Positions 34,850-43,560 of a stretch of 64,000 nucleotides of DNA are shown here, piece after piece. Numbering within the stretch: position 1 is the stretch's first letter; each line of letters opens with the position of its first letter. Position numbers and translations under genes: made by a program. The notes under the pieces are model-generated. The model saw only the letters and a program-made list of their open reading frames with translations, was not told the DNA's origin and did not search any database. Source of the stretch: Burkholderiales bacterium (GTDB lineage Bacteria > Pseudomonadota > Gammaproteobacteria > Burkholderiales > Ga0077523); the NCBI GenBank assembly GCA_019745565.1, contig JAIESW010000067.1, positions 1 through 64,000 on the forward strand, given 5' to 3'.

Positions 34850-37714
34850 ATGACCGCGCAACGAAACAAGCTGTTTCAGGGACGGCGCGGACTGGCATCG
34901 AACTGGTTAGATCAACTAGCCACTCGCTTGGCGACACCTGATCCTGTTCCAAAACAGAGGCCGCCGACCCCAAGGTTCCGCTCGCGTCCCCTGTTCGAAG
35001 GGTTGGAGGGGCGTCTGCTTCTCAGCGCCGATCTGGCCCCGGGCATCCCAGCACCACTGGCTGATATGTCCATCGCGAATACGTACGTTGCGGTGATGGC
35101 CGTGACGGTATCGAACGCCGGAACGACCCCTGTGGATGTGCCTACCCGTGTCAATGTTTACGCGTCCACGGATGCTGCACTCGATTCCGGCGACACGCTG
35201 GTGGGCACAGGTTTGGTCGCCGCTGGCAATCTCGCAGGCGGTGGCAGCAGGAAGATCGAGATCACGCTGGCGTCCTCGCTGGTACCGTCTCTCGGCCAGT
35301 ACAACCTGCTGGTCCGGACGGATGCCGACAACGCAGTTGCCGAGACCAACGAGAACAACAACGTGGCCAGCGTCGGAACGCTCCGCGTGGTCGATCCCGG
35401 CACCCTAGCCGCGTCTATCGCTTCCGCCGCCGGACCGTCGTTAAACCTCGATTCCGCGAGCGATACGGGGACGGTGGGAGACCGTCAGACAAATACTCCC
35501 GTCGTATCGCTCGTAGGATCCGCGACCGCCGGGGCGAACGTGACGCTGGTGGGCCTCGGACTCAGCACGACGGCGGACAACCAGGGGGCGTACCGGTTCT
35601 CGAATGTGAACCTCGCGCTGGGTGCCAATGTGCTCAAGGTCCGGTCGACCAGTACCACCGGCACGGTGAGCGAGGCGTTGCGCAGCGTGGTGCTGGTCGA
35701 AACGGTCGATGCCGCCGACCCGGCGGCGGTGGGTGCTCTGCGGCAGGAGTTGATCACCTATCTTTGGGGTACAGGCTCGTTGCCGACGGGAATGCCGTCG
35801 CAAGTCCAGAGCAACGTGGCGAGCCCGCTGTTGGGTTCGCCGATCGCTAATCTTGCCCGGATTGATAAGCTATCGATCGACATGCCCTTCGGCTTCCAGT
35901 CGATCGCGTATTTCTTCCAGCCGCAAGGGACGGCAACGAAGCTCGTTGTGGTCCAGCAGGGTCACTGGAACGACCTCGATTCTGGCGGAACCGGAACGAT
36001 GATCCGCACGCTGGTGCAGGAGGGGGTGGCTGTGGTCGCTCTGCAGATGCCGGGATTGGGTCCGAACACAGGTCCCGTCCTCTATCCGCACGAGAATCTC
36101 GCGGCCTACGATTCGGCCGGTTTTGCGGCGCTCAGGCTGTTCGTCGAGCCGGTCCATACATCCCTCAACTACTTGCTGGCGCAGAAGTCGTACGACACGG
36201 TGGCGATGATCGGAGTGTCCGGCGGCGGATGGACGACGGTTCTTAGCGCCGCGATCGACACCCGCATCTCCATCAGCTATCAGGTCGCGGGTTCCTACCC
36301 GATGTCCTTTCCCACTGGAATCTATCCACGGGACTGGGAACAGGCCGGTGTTCATGGACCGTTGTACGGAGAGATCGGATATCTCGATCTCTACGTCATG
36401 GGGTCAGTCGGTGCGGGACGCAAGCAGGTGCAGGCGCTCAACAGAATCGATCCCGTGGTGTTCGACGGGACCGATTGGAGGGTTTATCAGCCCGGCTTGT
36501 CGGCCCTCGTCGCATCGATGGGCGGGACGTTCCTCGTGCACCAGTACGAGAATGTTGCTCACACGATCGACGACACCACTAGTCTGCTGCTGCTGCAGGA
36601 CCTGGGCATCGTGCGCGTTCAGGTGTCCAACGATGGGGCGTCTGGTTACAGCACGACGGGGACGTGGACGAGTTGGACGGGTCAGGGTTACGGCAACAAC
36701 GTGCAGGAGAGCCGCGCGAGCGATGCGGCGAGTGTGGCGACGTGGCAGTTCACGGGGCTGGCGAGCGGGCAGTACCGGGTATCTGCGACGTGGAGTGCGT
36801 ACACGAATCGGGCAAGCAACGCACCGTTCAGCATCAACGGTGGGGTGGCGGTGCTGATCAACCAGCAGCAGGCGCCTAACGACTTCACGGCTAACGGGGC
36901 GAACTGGGAGAACCTCGGGGTGGTGAACATCACAGCGGGGACGCTGAGTGTGTCGTTGTCCAACGTTGGGGTGAACGGCAACGTGATCGCTGATGCGATC
37001 CGGATCGAGCGCATAAGTGATGCGGCGCCGACGACAGTTCCAGCGCTGGCGGGGCTGAGCAGCACGTCGGCGGCGGCGGGTAGCCCGTTGACTCTGACGG
37101 GTGTGAACTTCGGGGCGGCGCAGGACAGCGGAGCGGTCCGGTTCGGGACGACGACGGCGATCGTGAGCGCCTGGAGCGACACGCAGATCACGGTGGTGGT
37201 ACCCACGGGGTTGTCGGGTCCGGTGAACGTGACGGTGAGCACGGTCAATGGCACGAGCAACGGTCTGCCGTTCACACCACCCGCGGTGGTGTTGATCGGC
37301 AACGATGGGGCGTCTGGTTACAGCACGACGGGGACGTGGACGAGTTGGACGGGTCAGGGTTACGGCAACAACGTGCAGGAGAGCCGCGCGAGCGATGCGG
37401 CGAGTGTGGCGACGTGGCAGTTCACGGGGCTGGCGAGCGGGCAGTACCGGGTATCTGCGACGTGGAGTGCGTACACGAATCGGGCAAGCAACGCACCGTT
37501 CAGCATCAACGGTGGGGTGGCGGTGCTGATCAACCAGCAGCAGGCGCCTAACGACTTCACGGCTAACGGGGCGAACTGGGAGAACCTCGGGGTGGTGAAC
37601 ATCACAGCGGGGACGCTGAGTGTGTCGTTGTCCAACGTTGGGGTGAACGGCAACGTGATCGCTGATGCGATCCGGATCGAGCGCATAAGTGATGCGGCGC
37701 CGACCGACCCCTGA
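34850..37714 (+). CDS. Large LEPR-XLL surface protein with hydrolase-like core and duplicated golvesin-type domains
   Basis: A 954-residue protein. Residues about 50-62 hold FEGLEGRLLLSAD, the LEPR-XLL motif seen at the N terminus of large secreted proteins. Then come a CARDB-like domain (about 63-185), an Ig-like domain (about 205-275), and an alpha/beta-hydrolase-like region with the elbow GVSGGGW and Ser457 (about 330-585). Two identical 135-residue golvesin/xanthan-lyase-like domains (593-728 and 817-952) flank an IPT/TIG domain. It is probably exported and carbohydrate-binding, perhaps a cell-surface client of the glycan locus. No PEP-CTERM tail is present. The stop falls directly after the second repeat. 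Confidence 0.8.
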   Translation: MTAQRNKLFQGRRGLASNWLDQLATRLATPDPVPKQRPPTPRFRSRPLFEGLEGRLLLSADLAPGIPAPLADMSIANTYVAVMAVTVSNAGTTPVDVPTRVNVYASTDAALDSGDTLVGTGLVAAGNLAGGGSRKIEITLASSLVPSLGQYNLLVRTDADNAVAETNENNNVASVGTLRVVDPGTLAASIASAAGPSLNLDSASDTGTVGDRQTNTPVVSLVGSATAGANVTLVGLGLSTTADNQGAYRFSNVNLALGANVLKVRSTSTTGTVSEALRSVVLVETVDAADPAAVGALRQELITYLWGTGSLPTGMPSQVQSNVASPLLGSPIANLARIDKLSIDMPFGFQSIAYFFQPQGTATKLVVVQQGHWNDLDSGGTGTMIRTLVQEGVAVVALQMPGLGPNTGPVLYPHENLAAYDSAGFAALRLFVEPVHTSLNYLLAQKSYDTVAMIGVSGGGWTTVLSAAIDTRISISYQVAGSYPMSFPTGIYPRDWEQAGVHGPLYGEIGYLDLYVMGSVGAGRKQVQALNRIDPVVFDGTDWRVYQPGLSALVASMGGTFLVHQYENVAHTIDDTTSLLLLQDLGIVRVQVSNDGASGYSTTGTWTSWTGQGYGNNVQESRASDAASVATWQFTGLASGQYRVSATWSAYTNRASNAPFSINGGVAVLINQQQAPNDFTANGANWENLGVVNITAGTLSVSLSNVGVNGNVIADAIRIERISDAAPTTVPALAGLSSTSAAAGSPLTLTGVNFGAAQDSGAVRFGTTTAIVSAWSDTQITVVVPTGLSGPVNVTVSTVNGTSNGLPFTPPAVVLIGNDGASGYSTTGTWTSWTGQGYGNNVQESRASDAASVATWQFTGLASGQYRVSATWSAYTNRASNAPFSINGGVAVLINQQQAPNDFTANGANWENLGVVNITAGTLSVSLSNVGVNGNVIADAIRIERISDAAPTDP
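36628..37032 (+). repeat. 405-bp direct repeat, copy 1
   Basis: This 405-base segment recurs at 37300-37704 with an offset of 672 bases. Reading both copies side by side I found no difference. The unit is in frame (135 codons) and encodes a golvesin-type domain. Identity even at third codon positions points to very recent duplication, gene conversion or an assembly effect. Confidence 0.93.
37300..37704 (+). repeat. 405-bp direct repeat, copy 2
   Basis: Second copy of the segment at 36628-37032. Identity ends at 37704, and the frame then reads only three more codons to the stop, whereas copy 1 continues into a TIG domain. The 267 bases between copies encode that domain. Confidence 0.93.
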
Positions 37715-37775
37715 CAATCCCTTTGCATGCCGGACTCTTCAGGCACCGGAGGCCGGAGGGACCCGCCTCAAGCAT

Positions 37776-37794
37776 GGACGGATGGCCTCCGTCC
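37776..37794 (+). other. Short hairpin after the LEPR-XLL gene
   Basis: A perfect 7-bp stem (GGACGGA / TCCGTCC) with a 5-base loop in the 120-base gap before the next gene. No T-run follows. It may be a weak terminator or a chance structure. Confidence 0.3.
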
Positions 37795-37834
37795 GGAATC
37801 TCAATGTCAAGAGTGATCGCATCATGGAGCCCCG

Positions 37835-38785
37835 ATGAGAAGAACCTGCGGAATCATCATTCCGGTCTACAACGAGGACCGCGCGATCGCGGACACGGTG
37901 AAGCGCATCCAGGCCATCTGTGCACAGATCGCCGACTATGACTTCGAGATCATCTGCATCAACGACGGCTCGTCGGACCGCTCCGGGGAGATACTTGCCG
38001 CGCTCGCCGGAATCACTGTTCTCACACATGAGGTGAATCGCGGCTACGGCGCCGCGCTTCGTACGGGACTCGACTACTGCACCCGCGAGTGGGTGTTCAT
38101 CACCGATGCCGACGGTACCTATCCGCTCGAGGATTTGGTCCACTTGCTCGAGGCAGCCGAAAGCGGTTTTGACATGGTCGTCGGCAGTCGGGAAGGAGCG
38201 GGTATATCGCGCAGTCCCTTCCGCAGGCTCGCACGCTGGATCCTGCGCAAGATGGTTCACGGCCTCACCGGGGTCATGGTTCCGGATCTCAATTCCGGCA
38301 TGCGCGTGTTCCGCAAGACCTTGTACGTCGAGTTTCGCCACCTCCTCCCACTGGGGTTCTCGTTTACGACGACGCTGACTGTTGCGTCCCTGTACAGCGG
38401 GCGCCGTGTCCGCTACGTACCCGTGGACTACCAACGGCGCATCGGGAAGTCGAACATCAAGCCAGTGAAGGATTTTCTCGGATTCGTCATCTTGATCGTT
38501 CGACTGGCCTCCTACTTCGATCCCCTCAAGTTCTTCCTGCCAGCCGCGATGGGCCTGTTTGGATTGGGGGTCCTGAGGGCGGTTCGCGACGTGATCGTCG
38601 TCAACCAGTTTGGCGCGCTTTCCGTGATCCTGTTAATCACGGCGTTCCAGATATTCGCGTTCGGGGTGATCGCTGACGTGATAGTGCGCCGCTTCCAGGT
38701 CATCCCGAGCAACCCGCAACTCTCGAACCCCAATTCGCTTGCCGGTCTGCAGCAAGTGGTCCGGGAAGAGTCGCAGAAGCACTAG
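37835..38785 (+). CDS. GT2 polyprenyl-phosphate-type glycosyltransferase
   Basis: A 316-residue GT2 enzyme: GIIIPVYNEDRAIADT, ICINDGSSDRSGEIL, FITDADGTYPLEDL and PDLNSGMRVFRK, then two C-terminal hydrophobic segments. The plan is that of dolichol-phosphate-mannose-synthase-like enzymes, so the acceptor is probably polyprenyl phosphate. The downstream integral membrane gene begins on the base after its stop, a tight pair. It starts the accessory cassette after the LEPR-XLL gene. Confidence 0.85.
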   Translation: MRRTCGIIIPVYNEDRAIADTVKRIQAICAQIADYDFEIICINDGSSDRSGEILAALAGITVLTHEVNRGYGAALRTGLDYCTREWVFITDADGTYPLEDLVHLLEAAESGFDMVVGSREGAGISRSPFRRLARWILRKMVHGLTGVMVPDLNSGMRVFRKTLYVEFRHLLPLGFSFTTTLTVASLYSGRRVRYVPVDYQRRIGKSNIKPVKDFLGFVILIVRLASYFDPLKFFLPAAMGLFGLGVLRAVRDVIVVNQFGALSVILLITAFQIFAFGVIADVIVRRFQVIPSNPQLSNPNSLAGLQQVVREESQKH

Positions 38786-39748
38786 ATGTCGCTTCTGCTC
38801 AAGGTCCTCGTGTCGGCCGTTCTGTTGGCGATCATCTGCTTCCAGGTCGATTGGCACGACGTCCTGGCCGCGTTCTGGACGATCGATTGGGAGTGGTTGC
38901 TCGTCGCGTTCCTGGCCTTCAATCTGGCGACGGTGTTCTCGGCAAGGCGCTGGCAATTCCTGTTGGCTGCGATCGGTGCCATGGGGGCGCGAATCGGCAC
39001 GCGGCCCGCGGTCGCGACGACCTACGTGTCATTGTGGTTCTCGAACTTCCTGCCGACAGCTTTCGGAGGGGACATCGCGAGAGTCCTGACCGCTCGACGG
39101 GCCGGCATGCATTTTCCCGTGGCGGTTTCATGCGCGCTCATCGACCGATTACTCGGCTTGGTCACGTTCGTCGCCTTGTTCTTCTTCGTGGAAGCAGGTC
39201 TCTCCCTCGCGGGCTTCGAGGGGCCCATGCTTCCGCTTGCCTCCATCCTGTTCTTGGGATTCGTCGCCGCTTACTTCGTCGTATGGGTCGGTACCCGGGT
39301 TCGCGTTCCGCGCAGGTGGCTGCGGTACCGCTTCACCCGTTACCTCGCGCGTGCGGTTCGTGTCGTTGCGTCGCTCGGAACACGACCGACCTGCCTGCAG
39401 GGGGCTCTTGTGGCGAGCATGCTGTCGACCATGATGTCCATCGTGGCCTATTGGGGCGCCATCCGTTGTGTGAGCGCCGGCGTCGGAATCTCCGTAGCAG
39501 TCACGGCGTCGGTGCTGGGGATTCTCGCTTCGGCACTGCCGGTGAGTCTCAGCGGCTGGGGCGTGCGCGAGGGAACCGTCGCGATGGTGTTGATGCAAAG
39601 CGGGTTCCTGGCACCTGGCGAGGCCAGCCTGATTGCCCTCCTGAACGCCACGGTGATCGCCGCGACCAGTCTGGTCGGTCTCGTTGTGTCGATCGTCGTC
39701 GATTGGCGGCGGTCCGATGTCATGCCGAACGGCGCTCATGGCACCTGA
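38786..39748 (+). CDS. Lysylphosphatidylglycerol synthase-like transmembrane protein (UPF0104)
   Basis: A 320-residue protein of about eight hydrophobic segments with the AglD/MprF-type marks: an N-terminal RRWQFLL, SLWFSNFLPTAFGGDIARV, DRLLGLVTFVALFF and a later LPVSLSGWGVREG. This domain is a lipid flippase/transport module in MprF and recurs in glycan loci beside GT2 genes, as here, where the start directly follows the glycosyltransferase stop. It may translocate the lipid-linked sugar made by that enzyme. Confidence 0.82.
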   Translation: MSLLLKVLVSAVLLAIICFQVDWHDVLAAFWTIDWEWLLVAFLAFNLATVFSARRWQFLLAAIGAMGARIGTRPAVATTYVSLWFSNFLPTAFGGDIARVLTARRAGMHFPVAVSCALIDRLLGLVTFVALFFFVEAGLSLAGFEGPMLPLASILFLGFVAAYFVVWVGTRVRVPRRWLRYRFTRYLARAVRVVASLGTRPTCLQGALVASMLSTMMSIVAYWGAIRCVSAGVGISVAVTASVLGILASALPVSLSGWGVREGTVAMVLMQSGFLAPGEASLIALLNATVIAATSLVGLVVSIVVDWRRSDVMPNGAHGT

Positions 39749-39787
39749 GAGCCGAAGTCGTGCCGGCTGCGTGCCGTAGCTGACACC

Positions 39788-41692
39788 ATGTGCGGAATCG
39801 CCGGCCTGGTGACCGGGCACCACATTTCTCCCGATCGCGAGGTACTCGCGAGGATGACGCGAGCGCTTTCGCATCGCGGGCCGGACGCCGAAGGTCTGGT
39901 GATCGACGGCGCGGCCGGGCTCGGGCACCGGCGGCTTTCGGTTCTGGACCTGAGCGCGGCGGCGAGCCAGCCCATGCGTGATTCCGAAGGTCGATTCGTC
40001 CTCGTGTTCAACGGCGAGATCTACAACTTTCAGGAGATCCGTGCCGACCTCACGAGGATGGGGCATGTATTCGCGTCGAGCGGCGACACGGAGGTGGTGC
40101 TTGCTGCCCTCAGGCAATGGGGGCCAGCGGCGCTCCAGCGCATGGTCGGAATGTTCGCGATAGCGCTCTGGGACAACCTCAGACAGACGCTGTTCCTGGC
40201 CAGGGACCGGCTGGGCAAGAAGCCGCTCTTCGTCGCGGCCTTGCCCGGCGGGGGGCTCGCCTTCGCGTCCGAACCGCGTGCCCTGGCGGCTCACCCCGAG
40301 GTTGGGCGGCGGGTCAACGCAAGATCGCTGAGCCAGTACCTGCGGCTGAACTATGTGCCCTGCAACGGCAGCCTTTATTCGGGCGTGACGAGTCTGCCGC
40401 CTGCCACGTTTGCCGAGTTCAGCCCCGGCGGTGCGCTGCGGACGACGCGCTACTGGAACCTTGCCGGGCAGTTCCAGGACAAGCGCTCGTTCCGGAGCGA
40501 AGCCGAGGCCGCCGAGGAATTGCGGGCCTTGATCGACGATGCCGTGCGGCTTCGGCTGGTGAGCGACGTGCCGCTGGGTGCGTTCCTGAGCGGGGGCGTC
40601 GATTCTTCCACCATCGTTGCTTCCATGATGAAAGGAGTCGGCCGGAGCAGTGTCCTCACGTTTTCCTCCGGTTTCCTGGAAGACTCCTACGACGAATCCA
40701 AGGTCGCAGAGCGACTCGCCACGGAGTTCGGCCTAACGCACCGCACCCAATCGCTCGACACCCGAACCCTCGATCTCCTGCCGGCGGTCCTCGCAGCGTC
40801 AGACGAACCGCTGGCGGACACTTCCACCCTGGCGATGTACTTCCTGTCAAACTTCACTCGGCAGTCCGTCACTGTTGCGTTGTCCGGCGACGGGGGCGAC
40901 GAATGCTTCGCAGGATATGAAACATACGTCGCTGACAAGCTGCACGCGCTCGCCGGACGCACACCCGCCTGGGTGCGGCGAGGCCTTCCGGGTGTGCTGG
41001 ACAGACTGCTTCCGGTCGATCACAGGAAGGTCGGATGGCCCGAGAAGCTGCGGCGGTTCTCTACCGCGCTGACGCGGGATTTCGGCAGGGCTCACGCTTC
41101 GTGGCGTGACATCTTCGGACAGGACGAGCTGAGCGAGGTCCTGAGGCGAGACCGCAGAGACGGCGACGACGGCGATGTTGACGAGCATTTGTACGAGTCG
41201 TACTTCGCTCCGCATTTCGCCGAAGTGGCCGGCTGCCATCCCGTCGATCAGGCAAGCTACGTGGACATCAAGACGTGGCTCGTGGACGATATTCTCGTGA
41301 AGGCGGATCGCACCTCGATGGCTCACTCGCTGGAGGTCCGCTGCCCGTTGCTTGACCACCGGGTCGTCGAGTTTGCGGCTCGTCTTCCCGCAGACATGAA
41401 GCTACGCGGCTTCAGAAAGAAGCATCTTCTCAAGGTGAGCCAGGAAAGCCGGGTCCCGGACTGGGTGCTTCAACGCCCGAAGCAGGGGTTCAACGCCCCG
41501 GTATCGCAGTGGGTCCTGGGCCCCCTTCGCCAGCTGTGCGGCGACACTCTGCATTCGGAGCACATGGATGCTTGGTTCGAGCGCGGCGCCGTGGCGAGGC
41601 TCCGGGAAGACCACGAACGCAGGGTTCGCGACAACGGGCTCAAGTTGTTCGGGCTGTTGACGCTGGGCTTGTTTCTGCGCGGAACCACATGA
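39788..41692 (+). CDS. asnB: Glutamine-hydrolysing asparagine synthase family amidotransferase
   Basis: A 634-residue protein. The N-terminal glutaminase nucleophile is Cys2 (MCGIAGLV), exposed after Met removal. The synthetase PP-loop SGGVDSS is at 268-274, followed by LSGDGGDECFAGYETY and a C-terminal LEVRCPLLDHRVVEFAARLP. It should form an amide from glutamine nitrogen and an activated carboxylate. In glycan loci such enzymes often amidate uronic acids, consistent with the TviB/TviC genes, but a housekeeping asparagine synthase is also possible. It ends 20 bases from a convergent gene. Confidence 0.86.
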   Translation: MCGIAGLVTGHHISPDREVLARMTRALSHRGPDAEGLVIDGAAGLGHRRLSVLDLSAAASQPMRDSEGRFVLVFNGEIYNFQEIRADLTRMGHVFASSGDTEVVLAALRQWGPAALQRMVGMFAIALWDNLRQTLFLARDRLGKKPLFVAALPGGGLAFASEPRALAAHPEVGRRVNARSLSQYLRLNYVPCNGSLYSGVTSLPPATFAEFSPGGALRTTRYWNLAGQFQDKRSFRSEAEAAEELRALIDDAVRLRLVSDVPLGAFLSGGVDSSTIVASMMKGVGRSSVLTFSSGFLEDSYDESKVAERLATEFGLTHRTQSLDTRTLDLLPAVLAASDEPLADTSTLAMYFLSNFTRQSVTVALSGDGGDECFAGYETYVADKLHALAGRTPAWVRRGLPGVLDRLLPVDHRKVGWPEKLRRFSTALTRDFGRAHASWRDIFGQDELSEVLRRDRRDGDDGDVDEHLYESYFAPHFAEVAGCHPVDQASYVDIKTWLVDDILVKADRTSMAHSLEVRCPLLDHRVVEFAARLPADMKLRGFRKKHLLKVSQESRVPDWVLQRPKQGFNAPVSQWVLGPLRQLCGDTLHSEHMDAWFERGAVARLREDHERRVRDNGLKLFGLLTLGLFLRGTT

Positions 41693-41712
41693 CGGACCGC
41701 GAACATAACCCG

Positions 41713-43458
41713 CTACCGGCCGCGAACGGTCGGGTTCGCGCCCGACGGCAAAAAACTTCCAATGAGCCAGAGCAACAACACCGGGGCCAGATAGAAGAGG
41801 AATCTCGTGGGATATACGTAGCGATCGAGTCCCTGCTCCACCAGCGCGATCAGGACCATTGCGCCGATGAGCGAGAGCGGAACGATCATGCAGACTGCGG
41901 CGACTACCTGGGCATCCGCGCTTCTCTTTCCCATGAAGACGACAGTCGCGCATGCCAGCAGTAGGAACGGAAAGAGCACCCAGACACCACTAACGTAGAG
42001 CGGCCTGTGGACATACCGGTCATAGACAACGGCGAGGCGCGGCCAGAACAATTCCTGCAGCGCGGGTTCGATCGCGTCGGGCCCTGGCGGCAGACGCTGA
42101 CTGGATACCGGCCTGCTTTCGGGCTGCAAAGCGAATTCGCGCAATACATATGCGCGGAACGCGGTCAGTGTGTCAGGGTCCTCGAACCGGGGCAACTGGC
42201 TGCGGTAACCCGCGTGTATGCCGTCGCTCAGGTATGGAATCGGGCCATACATCTTCCGATAGTCGGATTCCTGATCCGGCCATTCGTACCGCGCAACGCC
42301 GATGAGCTGCATCCTCAGGGACGTGTAGACGTACTTCGCGTAAGCCCGGGGGTCGCTGGAGATCGCGAAGCGACTCAGTACGCCGAGTTCCCGTGCCTGA
42401 GCGTTCATCCCTTTGATGCCCGCGGCGTCCAGTGCCGGGATAATCGTGTACCAGAGGGCCTGGTTGTAGTGTCGGTCATAGATCTCGTGCAGATGCCACG
42501 GGTCCCAGCTCGACCGAAGCACTGCGCGCTCGCTCTCGGTGACGGCGTCCTGCACTTGGCGCACCGCCCGATTGACCGGCTCGGGAAACTCCGGCATTTC
42601 CCGCCAGTAGGTCGCCGTTGCACCGGCCAGGTTGGCGGGACCGAACGGCGACACGGTGAATTTTCCCAACGTGACGTAGTTGTACACGCAAAGTGCGAAA
42701 AGCATCGCCGGGAACGGCAGGGCGAAGCCGACGAGGGCACCGCGTTCGAACCGACCGATCAAGAGAACCGCCAGCACCAGAAGGTACGTCCCTGCGAGGA
42801 ACAGGCCTGCCGGCTTCAAGAGCACGGCAGCTCCCATGACGATGGATGCGACGACGAGCCATGGGGTGGACCGGCGAACCAGACCCGGCATCAGGCTGGC
42901 GACCGCTGCGATCAACGCGTTCGCGTACATCGAGTCCGCTGTCATGTACAGCTCGTACATCTGCGCCTGTCGCGATCCGACGATGGCGACGCAGGGCAGA
43001 AGTGCCGGAAGGGCGGACCATGGGCGCGCCAGATAGAGCCCCAGGCACAGGGACAGGGCGGCTGCGAGCGTGAACAGCTGCTGGGCGACGAGGACTGCGC
43101 GGACGGAGTCCGTGATGGCCAGGGCAACGCAGAGGAATATGGGGTATGCGGGCGTACGGATGTCGAAGGTCGGCAGGCGTCCCTGCGCGATGTCGAAGGC
43201 GATGGCGAAATACGTTTCGCTATCCGGGTAGTAGATCGGGATGGGCGGAACGACCCAGTACTGCATTCGCGTAGCGACGAACACGGCGCAGACTATGGTC
43301 ATCGCACCGATCAAAGCGGCGCGGGTCGAGGCGAACGCGCAGACCAGGGAAAATTCACGCTTCGTCGACAATGGTGTTCGAATCCGGTTTTCTTGAGAGA
43401 CGCCCATCGCATCGTCCCGGATGCGGTTGGAAGGTATGTCCGAACTCAGGCATTGCAT
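41713..43458 (-). CDS. GT-C-like multi-spanning membrane protein
   Basis: A 581-residue membrane protein. The first extracytoplasmic loop has YYPDSETYFAIAFDIAQG and RTPAYPIFLCVAL, the DSxxY...RTPxYP layout of GT-C proteins; about eleven hydrophobic segments and a large loop around residues 270-470 follow. It probably handles lipid-linked sugar or is an uncharacterised polymerase. The start is uncertain: 43458 has no ribosome site, and the ATG at 43407 is a good alternative. It stands alone on the minus strand between plus-strand genes. Confidence 0.72.
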   Translation of the reverse strand: MQCLSSDIPSNRIRDDAMGVSQENRIRTPLSTKREFSLVCAFASTRAALIGAMTIVCAVFVATRMQYWVVPPIPIYYPDSETYFAIAFDIAQGRLPTFDIRTPAYPIFLCVALAITDSVRAVLVAQQLFTLAAALSLCLGLYLARPWSALPALLPCVAIVGSRQAQMYELYMTADSMYANALIAAVASLMPGLVRRSTPWLVVASIVMGAAVLLKPAGLFLAGTYLLVLAVLLIGRFERGALVGFALPFPAMLFALCVYNYVTLGKFTVSPFGPANLAGATATYWREMPEFPEPVNRAVRQVQDAVTESERAVLRSSWDPWHLHEIYDRHYNQALWYTIIPALDAAGIKGMNAQARELGVLSRFAISSDPRAYAKYVYTSLRMQLIGVARYEWPDQESDYRKMYGPIPYLSDGIHAGYRSQLPRFEDPDTLTAFRAYVLREFALQPESRPVSSQRLPPGPDAIEPALQELFWPRLAVVYDRYVHRPLYVSGVWVLFPFLLLACATVVFMGKRSADAQVVAAVCMIVPLSLIGAMVLIALVEQGLDRYVYPTRFLFYLAPVLLLWLIGSFLPSGANPTVRGR

Positions 43459-43560
43459 CCATCAACGCTTCCGCGAGAATGCCACCGATCCGCCATGAGA
43501 GATAGGGCGGTACCGAAGGGTGACGAGAGCGGGGTCTAGCCGCCGGTGGCGCGATCAACG

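Noticed and set aside
36404..37717. 437-codon minus-strand open frame across the repeat
   Set aside because: Arg/His-rich shadow of the LEPR-XLL gene; its internal repetition only mirrors the DNA repeat.
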